Source of the DNA: Bifiguratus adelaidae
Taxonomy: Eukaryota; Mucoromycota; Endogonomycetes; Endogonales
DNA length: 64,000 nucleotides
Assembly (NCBI GenBank): GCA_002261195.1
Contig: MVBO01000020.1
Coordinates: 62,001 to 126,000 of the forward strand
Direction: 5' to 3'
Below, one piece after another: positions 32,551 through 44,642 of this stretch; the stretch's first letter is position 1; each line of letters opens with the position of its first letter. The translations under genes and the position numbers were made by a program. The notes beneath the pieces were generated by a model. The model was given only the letters and a program-made list of their open reading frames with translations. It was not told where the DNA came from and made no database searches.

Positions 32551-33391
32551 TTAGGCAGACTTTAACTTTTGAGCTGTCCCGTTGATCTTGGCATGCAAGA
32601 ACGCACCTAAGGGGAATCGTGAGCCGCAATCTCTCTAATGCGGTAACCATAACTTACCAAGCTCATAAATTCCCAAACAAATAATTCCACATCCCGAGAT
32701 GAAGATGCATCTCGTCTTCAAGTCCATCATGGCAAAGATCGGATATGCCCAGTATCCGTTCACACCCCAACAGATATGGACCCAGATCGTGTAACCAACG
32801 ATGAAGCCAACAATCCAATAGATATGCTTTCGCGATCGTACAAAGTTGGCCGTATTGATCAAAAAGTTGGACCAGGTAAAGAGGACCGGGAATAGATGAA
32901 AGGTACAATCTATGAGGAGAGGAATAGATGGTACCTTGGGGTCTCGTAATAGACGCTCATCATACCAGAGAAGAGACCAATACATAAGCGTGATGAATCC
33001 TTCAGCTGGGACGGTGATGGCGGTCAAAAACTCCAACAATCCTAGATACTGTCGGTGAATCCATTCAATGCCCGGAAGAACTGGCTCACCTTCCAGCGAG
33101 TTGGGGATAATGTCGCGGATGAGGAGGACGATAAAAGTAATGGTACTGAACAAGAGACCGAGGATAGTAATGTGCTAAACAAGTAGACATGTCATGCATT
33201 AGGTCTCGTCCTGCCATGTGGTCATGTCTCAGCCTTACCTGAAAATGCCAACCGAAAGCCGTAGCATGAATGTTGTCTAGACCAGATAGGACTTTGAACG
33301 AGTATGCAAAGGAGCACAGACCGAGCAAGTGAAGGACAGTAGCAGGGAGCCTTGACGGTGTTGGCGACGGTATGTCTCGCACTCCAGCCAT
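32551..33391 (-). CDS. AIG1/FAR-17a family membrane protein (FAHFA hydrolase-like)
   Basis: Exons (minus) 33391-33239, 33174-32658 and 32606-32551 give 241 aa with six hydrophobic segments. Family landmarks are HATAFGWHFQHITILGLL, the candidate catalytic Thr region LEFLTAITVPAEGFITL, and the His-containing VHICWGVNGYWAYPIF. Mammalian AIG1 and ADTRP are Thr/His-dependent hydrolases of fatty-acid esters of hydroxy fatty acids in membranes; fungal members are largely uncharacterised. The small last exon adds the conserved end LGAFLHAKINGTAQK. All joins are in phase. Confidence 0.88.
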
Positions 33392-33845
33392 GTTGAAACA
33401 GCGATAGAATCGAAATAAGGACGTTGTTTCGGCTGCTAGGGAACTCTTGCAATACAATTACAGTACAATGGATGGACTCAATCTGGTCTACGCAAGAGAC
33501 GAGAGATGGATTCCCATGGCAGATTGCTGGTATCAATGGGTGTAGGCAGTCCAGGTTGGGTCGTGATGAGGTTGGGGTATGCATTGATAAGCTTGGTATC
33601 AATCGGTACGACCTTCATCATGGCAACAGCCCGAGTCTCAAACGTCTAGAGAAATAAACGATGGAAATGAGAAGGAGTGGTGAAACAGAGAGAAGACAGG
33701 CGTGGGCATTGCGCCTGTCAAAAGGTTGTGTCAATGACAAAACGTCAGTCATTGGTCACCTGTCCTGCATGCGCCTTTATCTCTTTTTTGTTTGCTCTTA
33801 TCGAACAGCACCGGAATTTCCATTTCTGGTCTCTTCCGCGGGCAG
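33392..33845. other. Intergenic region between the AIG1-type gene and the MATE pseudogene
   Basis: About 450 bases with no supported gene. Presumably it contains the promoter of the AIG1-type gene. Confidence 0.4.
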
Positions 33846-35677
33846 CTAAAGCACGGTTTTGAAGAGTTCTTCTGCTCGCGCTTCTTCATCCAATCTGGCC
33901 TGACACCAATCCACCTCAGCTTTCCAATCGACAAAAGTAGAGAAAGACGGATTGTCCAGACGATATAATCACCAAAGCAACGCATAGACCGACCCATAAA
34001 CCTTCATGGCCCAAACGTGGCTGCGCTTGAACGCGAGCCAAAAACCGAGTGGAATGGCACAAGTATAGTAAGCTAGCAGGTTGAGGTAGGCTCCCTCCTT
34101 TTGGCGGCCCATACCACGAATAATCCCACTGCACGCGCCCGAGATCGCGTCCAAAGTTTGAAAAAGGGCACAGAGAGGCACGATGGCCGAGGTGATGGCC
34201 ACGACGTCCATATTGGAAGTAAAGAGTTATGCCCAGCCATTCCGCAGCAATAATAGTATAAGTCCATCGGTTGAACCGGCGATCCCTGCAAAACCGTGGG
34301 CCGCCGAAGCAGGGAAATTTGCGTAATCGGGTACATTTGCACCAAGGTAATTTGCCAATGCGATTGGAGGCAGCAATGGAGATGCCCATGGGTACATGGA
34401 ACGTGGCGATCGTGGTGATGAGGATGATGCTTTGTGAGGCTAAGCTGACCGTACCTAGATAGGAAGCCGCCAAGGCTCCAATCTCAACCGCCCAGAATTC
34501 CGTGCATACCATGAGGATACCGGGGACGGCAAGAGGTGGAAAGGACCACCAGCCATAGAGCGATTCAATAGACCACCCACCCCAGGCTCGGCTACCGTCC
34601 ACGAAATGAATATAGCCTATGATGAGTAGAAGCATGATCCAGAACGAGATGGAGGTCGCGATTGGGGCTCCAATGAAACCGAAACTGACCGTTTCGTACC
34701 AGATCAAGAGCCAATTGAGAAAGATGTTGACGGGAGAGGCCATCAAAGCACATAGGTGGACGCATGCATGATACCCCGTGCTTTAAGGTACTTTTTGATA
34801 GCTTCAAAGGCAATGAAAGCGGGTGCGCCGATCAAGAGATGCCGAACATCGGTGTAATGTGCCAATTCCGGTTATTAACCCAGCAACAATAGAAGCGGTT
34901 CGCTCCAGAACCAGATGCAGGCTACGGGGGCGAACAAAGAGGCTAATATAAGCAGAGCTCGTTGTAGATGAATACCAACAAGAGTTTTTGATTCCCGAGC
35001 CCGTCCATGCCTGTGATCAAAGCGTGTCCAGCGCAGTGACGGTACCAGTGGCGACGGTCCAGCCAGTCACATTGGCAAACATCTGCGCCAAAGTAGACGC
35101 GGCCAATTCCGTTGCTCCCTTTAAAAGCATGAGTCATCCCATCTTGTTGTCAAACGTAATTCATACCAAATGGCCCAGAAAGAATATGCTGACCACGTTG
35201 AGCGAGTCTTGTGAGAGACAAGTTACGCAAATGGGAAGCGAATTTACAAACAGCCACCCAGTCTCGGTCCGCCAATTCGGAGGGTATTGTAAAGCGGCCG
35301 AGGTAGCACTGTGTGGTCTCGAGGGAGAAGACTTATCGGAGTCGGACAATGATCGAGAATGCCGGCTCCTTGTATGGTCGGGTATTGTCGATTTGTACGG
35401 ATGCGCAGGGTACTGGGGAATAGGTGGACTTAGACGGTATCAGGGTATCCGAAGAAGTGGAATCATGATGTTGAGAAGTATACAATGCGGCATTAGGCGC
35501 TAAGGCGGTGCGTTCATCAAATTTCACATCGACCAAAGGTATAGCGAGTTCGGGTATTATACGCGACACGCAAGGTTGAGACGGTCTTCGGTGAAGATGA
35601 GGGTATGGTGATGAAAGTGGATGTTGCGCGCCGAACATGTCTTCCGACAAATACCTGTGCTTCCCAGGAGACGCCAT
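33846..35677 (-). pseudogene. MATE-family multidrug/toxin extrusion transporter, degraded
   Basis: A translated walk along the minus strand recovers an almost full MATE antiporter: a Ser/Pro-rich N-terminus from the ATG at 35677, then ETGWLFVNSLPICVTCL, GATELAASTLAQMFANVTGW, HLLIGAPAFIAFEAIKKYL, MASPVNIFLNWLLIW and CSGIIRGMGRQKEGAYLNLL. The frame is broken repeatedly: TGA near 35018, a frameshift at a T-run near 34985, two consecutive TAA codons at 34872-34877, frameshifts near 34745 and 34340, TAA at 34227-34229, and frameshifts near 34005 and 33925. Two introns still show splice motifs (35332-35398 and the one starting at 35166). The number of lesions rules out a single sequencing error. 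Family members expel organic cations in exchange for H+ or Na+. Confidence 0.85.
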
Positions 35678-36274
35678 GGTCGTGACAATTGACAGTGGGC
35701 AAGACCAGAACTGACACCAGAACCGAGCGAGAAAAAGATGTGAATTTGAGTTGATTTTTCGAATTGCCTTTTTGGGACATCTTCGGTCCCCCTTGGCGAG
35801 ACAAGCTGCGACCACGTAAGGAACTCGCTGCCTGACAATGATGGCTGCATTCGGTGTGTATAGATGTAAGAACATGATATGCAGTCAACTGTATGTCCAT
35901 ACGGACAGGGGTGGTCCGTAGGGAAATTTTGGGCTCAAACCGTCGGGCATTTCTTCCCCGGCATGATGCCTTGCGTTCGGTATAGCTGAATCAAATGAGT
36001 TGGATACAGAGGAGACTCGTAGGATCCAGCATATCGAAATTGGCTGAGATTTCGTTCATATGCCCTCATTCGGGTCTAAACAGTCCAAAGTGTGGCAGAA
36101 AAAGTGCAAGGCAACGCCTCGTGACGCAATAGAGAAGGCTTTGCACGTAGGTGTACATATTTACAAAATTGGTGTCGAACAGCCAGCTAACGCCCACCAT
36201 GTAGTGCTTTCGGCTACGGCTAGAATACAAAGAAAGAGTGGAACGGAGAAACACAACAACTTGCTTCACAGAGG
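35678..36274. other. Intergenic region, nothing recognised
   Basis: About 600 bases upstream of the MATE relict. It has no supported coding frame or RNA. Confidence 0.4.
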
Positions 36275-36505
36275 TCAGTGCTTATTGAGCTGTAGATGGC
36301 GCCGTAAATTATCGATAGTGTGAAATCGACGGTTACAAAGTGAACACCGAAGGCCACTACTTGTATTCGAGGGACACGGGGCTGTAGATGATGTCGTCGA
36401 TGCTTTCGAGGTTGTCATGGAGGATGTGCCGGTGGATGGTGCTGGATGGACAGAGGACGTGGAAGGGTTTGGACGTATGGTTGCTTTAGAGAATGCCAGA
36501 ATCAT
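36275..36505 (-). CDS. Small protein with one C2H2 zinc finger
   Basis: An ATG-initiated frame of 76 aa. The first 45 residues are Ser/Thr/Pro-rich. The C-terminus is a single well-formed C2H2 finger (CSLCNRRFHTIDNLRRHLQ, closing with H at the end) that stops immediately after the last His. It may be a small nuclear protein or the terminal exon of a larger gene whose 5' exons I cannot find upstream. It lies in a gene-poor, decayed stretch, so a remnant is also possible. Confidence 0.45.
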   Translation of the reverse strand: MILAFSKATIRPNPSTSSVHPAPSTGTSSMTTSKASTTSSTAPCPSNTSSGLRCSLCNRRFHTIDNLRRHLQLNKH

Positions 36506-37667
36506 TCAACAAACAAACTTTTGCATATCGCTGACGGAAGCAGGTGAAAGACAACGTCTTGCCGAGTACAAAGGACAGTGCACGCGGTAGAAGGTGGGTA
36601 GGTCAAGAAAGAAGAGAACAAGGTGTACAACCAAGTCTCTTTTTATTCTCCGTCCTTGTCCCTTTCCAAATAAATATTCATGGCGGATTTACCTATCGCC
36701 AATTGTCAAATCTTTCTATTGTGTCACCCCTACGCTGGCGAGCATCAAGTCGGCGAAATCATGTGGTGCGCAAATCATCCTTGGCATGCTCTGTGGCGTG
36801 CTGTTATTGCGTGCGAAACCTGACACCCATCAAATATTGTAGATGCTTGACATTGACTCCCCATGATATGGTGGAAAGAATCCTTGGATTCCCATACACT
36901 CTGATGCCATGACAAGGTCTAGTCTTTCTTGGGCGCTTTGGTTCAAACCCGTTAAAATGTGGGGTGAGAATTTAATTCATTACAGTTATCGGTGATTTTC
37001 TATCTTTGTCTTTCGGGCCAAGCTGAGCCCCTTTCGGAATACCAGCCGAACATGTCCTATCTGAAAGAACTCCTAAGCGTGTGTGAGAATGGTACTTGAT
37101 GTCTGTGCAGCAACGAGTGGATGCGGGTCGAGTCCGCTTGACTCACACACCCTTTGTTTGTTCCAATTTTCCCATAGTGCACACAATGATATCATGGTCT
37201 TGCTATTGGAGCGAATCGCGCATTTTGGCGAACACGGGGTTAGAAAGGTCGGTTGCACACGGGCGCCCGAGCCTACGGCATTATTCCCGACAAGACATTG
37301 GTGGACGCTCGTCCTACAGATCTTTGATCTCTGAGAAACCAGCCTCGAGAGACTTTCCCTGAACGTTCTCAGCGTACTCAAGACATACAGTAAAATGGAG
37401 TGGCTTCAAGGGACAAGCCTTCGCCTTTTGTTTCTTGTTCTGATTCTTCATCCACCATAAGCCTGGAAATGGTCGCTGAACTACGTTGCCCTCAGCTATT
37501 GACGAGTATGGAAGTAAGGCCATTCTTCCATCCGGTTCCATATGAATCGAGATATTGTGCTCTCAATGCATGTATCTGAGTATCGCTGCTATAGCCATTA
37601 TAGAGCCTATGGGCCTGAGTGAGTGGCAAGCAGGGTGTATAAAGCTCTCCATCTCCCTGCTTTGTCA
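36506..37667. other. Gene-free stretch, nothing recognised
   Basis: About 1.1 kb with only short overlapping frames on both strands and no family resemblance. A TATAAAG at 37638-37644 near the right end may belong to the next gene. Confidence 0.4.
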
Positions 37668-37768
37668 ATGATCCTCTTTTCCAGGTGTCAGCATCTGTGA
37701 CTGCTGAGCATGGGCCAATTGACCATATTTTGCCCCCCTATTCAAGGTTGCGTACCTTGGCCGAGACC

Positions 37769-38276
37769 ATGCAGAATGACTATACACAGCCGGCACGCCA
37801 CTGCTCAAGCCAACGCCATGCTCATTTCGATAGTAGAAAAGTCTCGTTGACAGACTCAAGCTTGCACCGCAACGTCCTGCCGGAGCAACAACCGGAGACA
37901 CTTGGGTACAGTACGCCTCGAACACCCAAGGAAGCTCCCGAAGGCGCGTTTATCACCGGGGAAAGTACGGCGAAAACACCACAAGAGGAGCTGTTTGATT
38001 ACTTTTCTCGATCAGAGTGAGTTATTGCCGCGAGCGCAACATGCTCTGCTCTCTCTTGTTACCGTCTTATTGATCACTTACTGCAGTGGAAAGGACATCA
38101 CGGATCGGTTCCTAAACCTGTCTTCCAAGTCGACGATGAGCGAGGTTGACAAGTCAACCAATCCTTATAGCAATCAGAATTACCGCCGTACCCAATACAA
38201 TCGAGCGTATTCTTCGAGTAGTATCGGTGATGAGCCTTTAGCAAGTCCTGGATATGCAATTGGGACTGACATGTAG
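37769..38276 (+). CDS. Small hypothetical protein
   Basis: Exons 37769-38016 and 38087-38276 give at least 145 aa. The intron has a GTGAGT donor and CTGCAG acceptor and joins in phase. The protein is hydrophilic, rich in Ser, Thr, Gln, Asn and Tyr, with no signal peptide or membrane segment, and has short blocks such as TPQEELFDYFSRSDGKDITDRFL. No family is recognised. An alternative 5' end starts at the ATG at 37668 with an intron from GTGTCA to the AAG before 37747. It would sit about 25 bases after a TATAAAG box (37638-37644) and also stays in frame. Confidence 0.55.
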
Positions 38277-40381
38277 TCACTGTGAATACAATGCGATGAG
38301 AAGCTTGGTATATGGTTCATGGCTGCCACTGAAATGGGGGCCTTTACATTGGCACTTGCAGTCCTTGTCAACCTGTTGCCGCTGCTGGCTGGGTATGGTT
38401 ACGATTGGAATCCGTCTACTTCCTTATATAGGTAGCAAAGGATACGCGTATGAGTAGGAGCATGCTTTCTTGCCATTTCTACCGGGCCTAGCCCGTAATT
38501 TGATTAGATATGTTGAGCGTTGTAAAGTAAACTGTGTTAAAGTACAGCTCGATTTCCGTAGAGCTCCACCTTTTCAATGCATGTCATGTCAATGGCAAAA
38601 GTTCATCAAGTTCTCCGCCATACTGACGAGTAACATCGCCTTTGCATTGGCTGCAGTCGACTTGTACAAATGAGTGCCTCGAACATCCATACATTGCGCT
38701 GTGCTCAATGGTGTATTATACGGACAGTCTGGGGTTTGTCCAGCTATGTGTTCACATCAAGCGGGAGACGGCCGATTTGTCCAATATTCTGTTCTTATTC
38801 CAATTGTGCCAAGGTCGGGAAAGGGTACGTACCGTTTTTGACGGCTTCTTTCCCAACATATGACAATTGCTGCGGCAAAAGTACAAAAGATGTCAAGGGA
38901 TCATTCTCAAATACCTCTTTCTTTCCCACACACAAAGAAGAATAGTGATCTCTTCTTTAGGCAGCTGCAATAACCAAAGACAAAGATTGGAAGGAAATGC
39001 TCGCAAATGTGAAATGAAAGGATTTTCTGCTAAGACCGTACCGTTTAACCGATTGCATTGGAACAAGCGTCGGGACTTACATCAACGTTGGCAAGTCGCA
39101 TTAACGATCGACAGCAATGGAGTGACATCCACCAAGCCTTTGCTCGTCATATCGAAGAAATTTAAGAGCAACTTGAGGAGCCAACCGAGCCTCTGGAGGG
39201 GAAGTGGAACACGATGACGCGCTGTACAATAAGTACTATCCTATGCTCTTCCGAGGCAAGATCGAACGCTTAAAGAAGTTTCATCCGGTAAGAATAATAT
39301 TACCTTATACTGATCGAAATCCCGACTTTTACACTATCTATTATAGGAATAAAATGAGCCGGAGAGGAAACCAAAAAGACCACTGGGCAGAATACTCCTC
39401 GACAACGAGGCATCGCTAATACCAGTTGTCCAGAAACGCAAAGAAGTGCAAAACGACGGTGTTGAGCTCAATTTTGTTGTCATGCCTTGCTCAGGTTTGG
39501 ATCCTCCAAAACACATGCACAATTGAAAGTATTGGCAATTTGCATAATGTCATGTATATTACAGGAATAAACGAAGGCTTAGATGTTGATGGCGAGAGGA
39601 ACCTTTGTTCATGACCTTCGGTAATTATTAATTGTAGGCTTAATGGCGACTTTGAGACCAGCATTGCTGTCTCGTCTATCTGTACTCCAATTACTCACAT
39701 CCTTGTAGCAGATGAATAAGCAATCTGACCTTCGAAGCAAGCATTCAACCAAAGTGATCACCTTATTCATCCTCAGCCGTGATTTGGGTTAGGCGCAGAA
39801 GGAAATGGCTCAGAATTTAGGTACGGGTCAGGTATGCGTCGCAAACTGAGCGAACCTGCACAGTACTGAGATCTTGAGAAGTATTTTTAGGTAGACTCGT
39901 GTACATGAGGAACAAGGGTTTATTAATGGTGGTCACTCTCTGAGGATCGTTAAGCCGGTTTTGCAGGCGTCTTTTTAGGACTACGCACTTCTTCCATATG
40001 GGGTCATCCGGATGATACGGGTTTGAGAAAGGAATCTTTGCTCTCCAAGATTTTGTGGACTACTTTTCTGGAAGTTGACGTCTGTTATTGCTGATGGTTG
40101 TAAAAGGATTGGTGGCGATAAGCGACTAGACACCTATTGATACATTTGCCACAGCAATTGACCAATTTGGGAAAGAAGCTTCTCGTTAAAAGGCTATAAG
40201 ATCCTGCACTCATCTCGTCCAAGGAGTAATGCAATTACAATGTCTATTGCAGTGATCCATACCAACTTTCATTGAATCATTACTTTCAACACTATAGCGA
40301 CTTTGTTCCATTGTATGCCAAAATGAGTTTACAAGTCATTTCCAAATTTGGATCCATTGCTTTTGCTTGCGCGTTTGGACT
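38277..40381. other. Two-kilobase gene-poor stretch with one possible degraded coding region
   Basis: No intact gene is supported. Around 39080-39530 (+) pieces read as coding in successive frames: INDRQQWSDIHQAFARHIEE, then after a stop EQLEEPTEPLEG, then in another frame ALYNKYYPMLFRGKIERLKKF, and after an intron-like GTAAGA...TATAG segment KPKRPLGRILLDNEASLIPV. This looks like a decayed gene of unknown family. The rest is A/T-rich and unremarkable. Confidence 0.4.
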
Positions 40382-42786
40382 ATGGCAGAAGTAGCTCGAT
40401 TTGACGGCATTTGGGAGCACCCTGCCATTCAAAAAGTGCAGCTCAACAAGCGACGTGTACAAAAGGTCGGCTTCTCACATCCACGCTTTCATTGGAATTT
40501 GATCGGCCTTATAGTGCTGGTGTACTGGCGTTCGTCCTATTCCAGTTGGTGGTTGCATCGACTGGGTCATTCGCGTTTATGGGACACTATTCTCACCATT
40601 ATAGGTACGTTGCTTACTGCAGTATCAGTACTGGGGTAAGTAAAGACTCACCGACCGCGCAGAACTATCGGGCATCGGTTTATGTCTCGGCAACTTAATT
40701 TCCTTTCTTCATCGCTACTTTTCCCCCTCAAAGCCCGTCGACGCCCATGGTCTGTCCGCCGTGCAACTAAAGATGATGGGACTGACGCCAAAAGGTATGA
40801 GAGCGCAAATGTTTTGGCCCATTGACTAAATCAGACTTAAGGTGTCGCGTCGACGACTCAAGAAGCAATGCAATCTTTCAAGCCTCCACTATATCCTAAA
40901 GCCTCTCTTCAGGTTCGCATGAATTATTATGAATGAATCACTGCGCTCACTGGCTTACACTCTTGGATTATACAGACTGGATTAACGTTGCGCACAAATA
41001 CCCTACCGGCTCCGTTCAGGTACTGTTGAAGAAGAATTTATGGATTGTGTGCTAACAGCTTCAAAGCCAACAGAAGTCGGAAATTACAACCAAACAGCCA
41101 TCCTCAAGCACAATGGACATTGATCCACAATTCGTCAAATCACGTATGTTCTAACCAAGGCACGAGACTCACCGCATCTTCGTTTAACGTGTCTTTCACA
41201 GTTCGTTCTAGTGCGGACATTGATCGTCTGCTTCGTCTCGATAATCGAGAGGATAGACAAGGTACGCATCAGGACCCATTATCCAGGTTTCACTGACATG
41301 TGTCTTTCGTAGGCACCGCCGAAAACGACTTCAAAGGGGTCAAAGACAACATGGATGCCAACTACATGCAGAGCATGTTGCTCCCAAATATTGCACCCAC
41401 GCACAAGTATCAGACAGCGCCACGACCAGTGACTACATCTAGCGAGACTAGCAAAATCGTCCAGTCTCTGAATGGCATCGCTTTAGAAGACGCGGACACT
41501 GTAAGTCTTGGGCAAGGTAATATAGCGCGAAGCTCATTCGATGCAATAGGTCCTGGCCAGGTTGAGCATACAAGACAAAATCAATGACTGGGCGGAAAAT
41601 GCACGAGATGTAAGTAGGACATATGTGCATTTTTAACCGCTAACCATTATGTCAGTGGATTGGTGAAAATGTGTTCAAGCCGTTGGTGGCAAAGATGAAG
41701 GAGATCGACGCTCAATTCAAGGCTGAGGGACTTGATCACTTGAACTGCGAATCAGCTGGATGGTATTCGCAATCCAGTGCACCCGCAAACAAGCCAGCGG
41801 TCTCGAATCCTCCCGGTAAGTGGAATATCCTTGGCTAGAGTGCATGTGCTTACTTTTGTGTCATCCTCACAGCCCCAACCACCTCATTCGCATCATTCCA
41901 AACCTCACAGCAACAGCAACAACAACAGCCACAAAATATTCGAACTTTGCAGGACCTTCTACAACGCTTCCCAAATTCACCAGTTGTCCGACAACGGCTA
42001 GAAGTCGAAAAGTATCTGACCATGCCTCGATACACTTCACTCACACAACGGCTCTACATCTTGTCACGCATAAAGAGTAAGACACATTCGCGCTGCATGT
42101 GCAAGAGGACTTACTCATATGCTATGTAGCTTTGGGAAAGAGTGCACATCTCGCCGGTTACAAGTGGAATGCCGTTAGCGTGGAAGACTCGACGGGTAAA
42201 GCACGATCTGCGGAACTACCGACGGATGCAGAGGTAAGAAAACATGTGGGATGATTGTTTAAGACGTTGCTCAACGATACGCAATAGCTGGTGATGCACA
42301 TCTTTTGCGTGTTCCTCGATCTCGCCACGCCGGGAGAAGCGCAGGCAATATTACCCTATGTCTCGCCATTCTCTCAACTCTATTTTGTTGATGTCGATGG
42401 AAAAGAAGGCAAGTAGGATGGCATGTTGACCATCATCATTGTAACCGACTCGTTCCTTTGTTAAGATTTTCGCCGCGTGGCACAGATCAAACAATTAACG
42501 AGGAATCCACCACATTTTGGACTCATTGTGCCGCTCACGTGCTGGAATTTGCCAAGTGTAAGTCATCCATGTCTACGACAACGTGCTACTAATTCTATAT
42601 GCAGCGACGAAACAATGTGTTTTGTACCGTGGCGCTCTTCGTATACAGAGTCCAAATGGAGAACAATGGATACCTAGGGTATGTGCATGACCATCGTTTC
42701 TGCAATGCACAATCTCATCGCTGTACAATAGGTTACTCAATTTGGGACCGATGGGTCTAGATTTGACCAGTGTAATCGCGAATTGA
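40382..42786 (+). CDS. TMEM209-like nuclear-envelope protein (cytochrome b561 N-terminal domain family)
   Basis: Fifteen exons: 40382-40604, 40663-40794, 40842-40916, 40976-41019, 41059-41143, 41202-41261, 41313-41500, 41550-41609, 41656-41815, 41873-42076, 42130-42233, 42288-42408, 42466-42557, 42605-42678 and 42732-42786, giving 558 aa in one frame. Two hydrophobic segments lie in the first 100 residues. The rest is a soluble domain matching TMEM209/PF09786: NDWAENARDWIGENVFKPLV, HLAGYKWNAV, ELPTDAELVMHIFCVFLD, RNPPHFGLIVPL, RRNNVFCTVALFVYRV and LGLLNLGPMGLDL. TMEM209 associates with nucleoporins at the nuclear envelope in animals; the fungal function is unknown. Introns 40917-40975 and 42409-42465 use GC donors. 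This is the most intron-dense gene in the window. Confidence 0.87.
42409..42465 (+). other. GC-AG intron in the TMEM209-like gene
   Basis: GCAAGT donor and TTAAG acceptor. Reading through the donor meets TAG at once, whereas splicing gives VDGKEDFRRVAQI in the conserved frame. A second GC donor (GCATGA) is needed at 40917 in the same gene, with somewhat less certainty. Confidence 0.8.
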
Positions 42787-42899
42787 TAAAGAACAAGCCA
42801 TTTCCCCATGTTCATGGATCACACATATTACGACAATTACAATTATCTGCTACGGATGGTATAAAGGATAACGCAAAAACGGGAACGATGCAATGCAAT

Positions 42900-43616
42900 C
42901 TACATGACCGTGCATGAAGGTTGTTTCGGGGGCGATTCTATATCCGTGTATCCGAGTGTCCGCATCTCTTCAATCATTCCTTGTTTAATGACATGCGTCA
43001 GAAAGGCAATAGCACACCGCCAGGCTTGTCCAATCTCTAGCGTGTATTTTCCACGAAGGCGATCTCGTAGAGCGTAGTCTACGGATGGAGCAAGCACCGG
43101 CAATTTGTCCGGTTTGACGCCGTAATGGACATGTCGAGCCCCAAGTTCTTTGACTTCAATCCCAAATTTGGGATCATCTGCGTTGTCGAGCTTGATGACA
43201 ATGACTTGTAACATACCTGCCAGGGCATTGGCTTGTCGGACAAAATTGTTGTTGAAGAGTTGGACGGTTGAGGGTTCGAGTGAAAACAAACGTGTGTAAA
43301 AGGCTCTGATGAAACATAAAGCCGGTGAAGTGAATTCACCATCTCCTTCAAATGAGCTCGTCCTGACCGCTTCCCATGTTTCTTGCACAAGACAAATTTG
43401 TTGTGGGGTAGGTGCTTTTGGATAGTCGATTTCTTCGGAGGAGAGGTACGGTGCGGGGGAGATGTGCTCCATGGGCTCGACCAGATCCATCATCCGAGTC
43501 TCCTCTGAAATGACCTTGCGTCCGGCTAATCTTCTCCCTAGCTTCATCAGTGAGCTTGACGTTTTTCGAAAGCTTCTAGAGAAGCCGCGTGTATGCTTGG
43601 ATTCCACGGAAGACAT
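42900..43616 (-). CDS. Globin-domain protein with basic N-terminal extension
   Basis: Single exon, 238 aa from the ATG at 43616. The first 75 residues are basic and Ser-rich (RSFRKTSSSLMKLGRRLAGRK) and are followed by a globin fold. The A-helix region is PTPQQICLVQETWEAV, the E-helix region is FNNNFVRQANALAGMLQVIV, and the proximal (F8) His lies in LGARHVHYGV with the FG/H helix GQAWRCAIAFLTHVI after it. No reductase domain is attached, so it is a single-domain globin rather than a flavohaemoglobin. Such fungal globins are proposed to act in oxygen or NO sensing. The distal ligand position appears to be Gln rather than His. Confidence 0.82.
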   Translation of the reverse strand: MSSVESKHTRGFSRSFRKTSSSLMKLGRRLAGRKVISEETRMMDLVEPMEHISPAPYLSSEEIDYPKAPTPQQICLVQETWEAVRTSSFEGDGEFTSPALCFIRAFYTRLFSLEPSTVQLFNNNFVRQANALAGMLQVIVIKLDNADDPKFGIEVKELGARHVHYGVKPDKLPVLAPSVDYALRDRLRGKYTLEIGQAWRCAIAFLTHVIKQGMIEEMRTLGYTDIESPPKQPSCTVM

Positions 43617-44642
43617 GCTCAAGCTATCTCATCGCACAAATTCTGTGCAAGGTTGGAAAAGATCACCGATCGCCCCGATCTCCGATCATCCCGAAAAGGA
43701 GAAGGCGCGCGGAAGGATCCAAGGAGAAGTGTACGTAAAGGCGAAGGAGCGGGGTATGGGAGAGAGCTTTGGGTGACAAGTATAGAAGAGACAGCTTTTA
43801 TGTTTGTACGCCATGTGAGATCTCGATAACCGTACAGATGTGCGATACAGTCTGCCCAGAAAACGAGTCCTTGTTCTATTGGGTTGGCCTCTCCACTTTG
43901 ACAGTGATGGTAGCACTTGCAGGTATGCTCTACATGGAGAGGATAGGCATGTCAAGACATGGCTCATGGCTGTCTGTTTCAGTATTTTGGCAAGCAATGA
44001 ATCGATTGGATCGGGGTCTGAAAGCAGGTTTTCTCTTGCGCCAGTCAAACTGGTTTAGCCACGGTGCGAAAATCATGCTGTGTCGCTCACGGCTTTGCAG
44101 TAGCCTCACTCGGCCCACGCATGATTTTGCCGTGCCATCGAATCTCGAGCGCAGCCCAAAAAGTCTTGATCGCTCAAATGCGTGTGGGCCATACGGTTAC
44201 CTTCCAGGCGGTCCTAATCTAGATCGATGGGATGTGTGATATATCGGCAACGGCGGAGAATCTGTGTCATTGAGACAGAGACCTTTGCATACAGCTAGAG
44301 AGCTTCTAATAAGCTCATATAACGGCTTCAATGCCTACCTTGGACTGTCAAAGCGAGATCAGGGACTGACTCTAGCTATAAAGACATGATCATGTCAATT
44401 TCTTGCTTCAAAAGCATCAAGAGCGTCTTGAGCCATGGCAGAGAGTCTTCCAAAGACATGCTAATCAACTCGACTTGGGGAGCAGCTACTCTACCAATGA
44501 CAAAAGCAGAGCCAGTGTGCACTTCTCTGTCACAGTGCACGGCCTTGATCACTCCACGGATGAATTCAGGGTTAGGGCTAAACATCCATCATCTCAGACG
44601 CGTGAAAGACGCCAGTCTTAGATTGAAACCGAGTCGTGATCC
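43617..44642. other. Intergenic region upstream of MKT1
   Basis: About 1 kb between divergent genes. Short frames exist on both strands at 44376-44620, but neither is supported by splice sites or similarity. No RNA gene seen. Confidence 0.4.

Noticed and set aside
37110-37160. tRNA-like GCGGGTCGAGTCCGC loop
   Set aside because: It resembles a T-arm, but no acceptor stem, D-arm or anticodon arm could be built around it.
41144-41201. Reading the segment encoding SSFNVSFTV as exon in the TMEM209-like gene
   Set aside because: It needs a frame inconsistent with flanking exons; the segment has GTATGT and CACAG borders and removing it keeps the frame.
44376-44620. Small genes upstream of MKT1 on either strand
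   Set aside because: Both strands give plausible-looking but mutually exclusive peptides with no family match or splice support.
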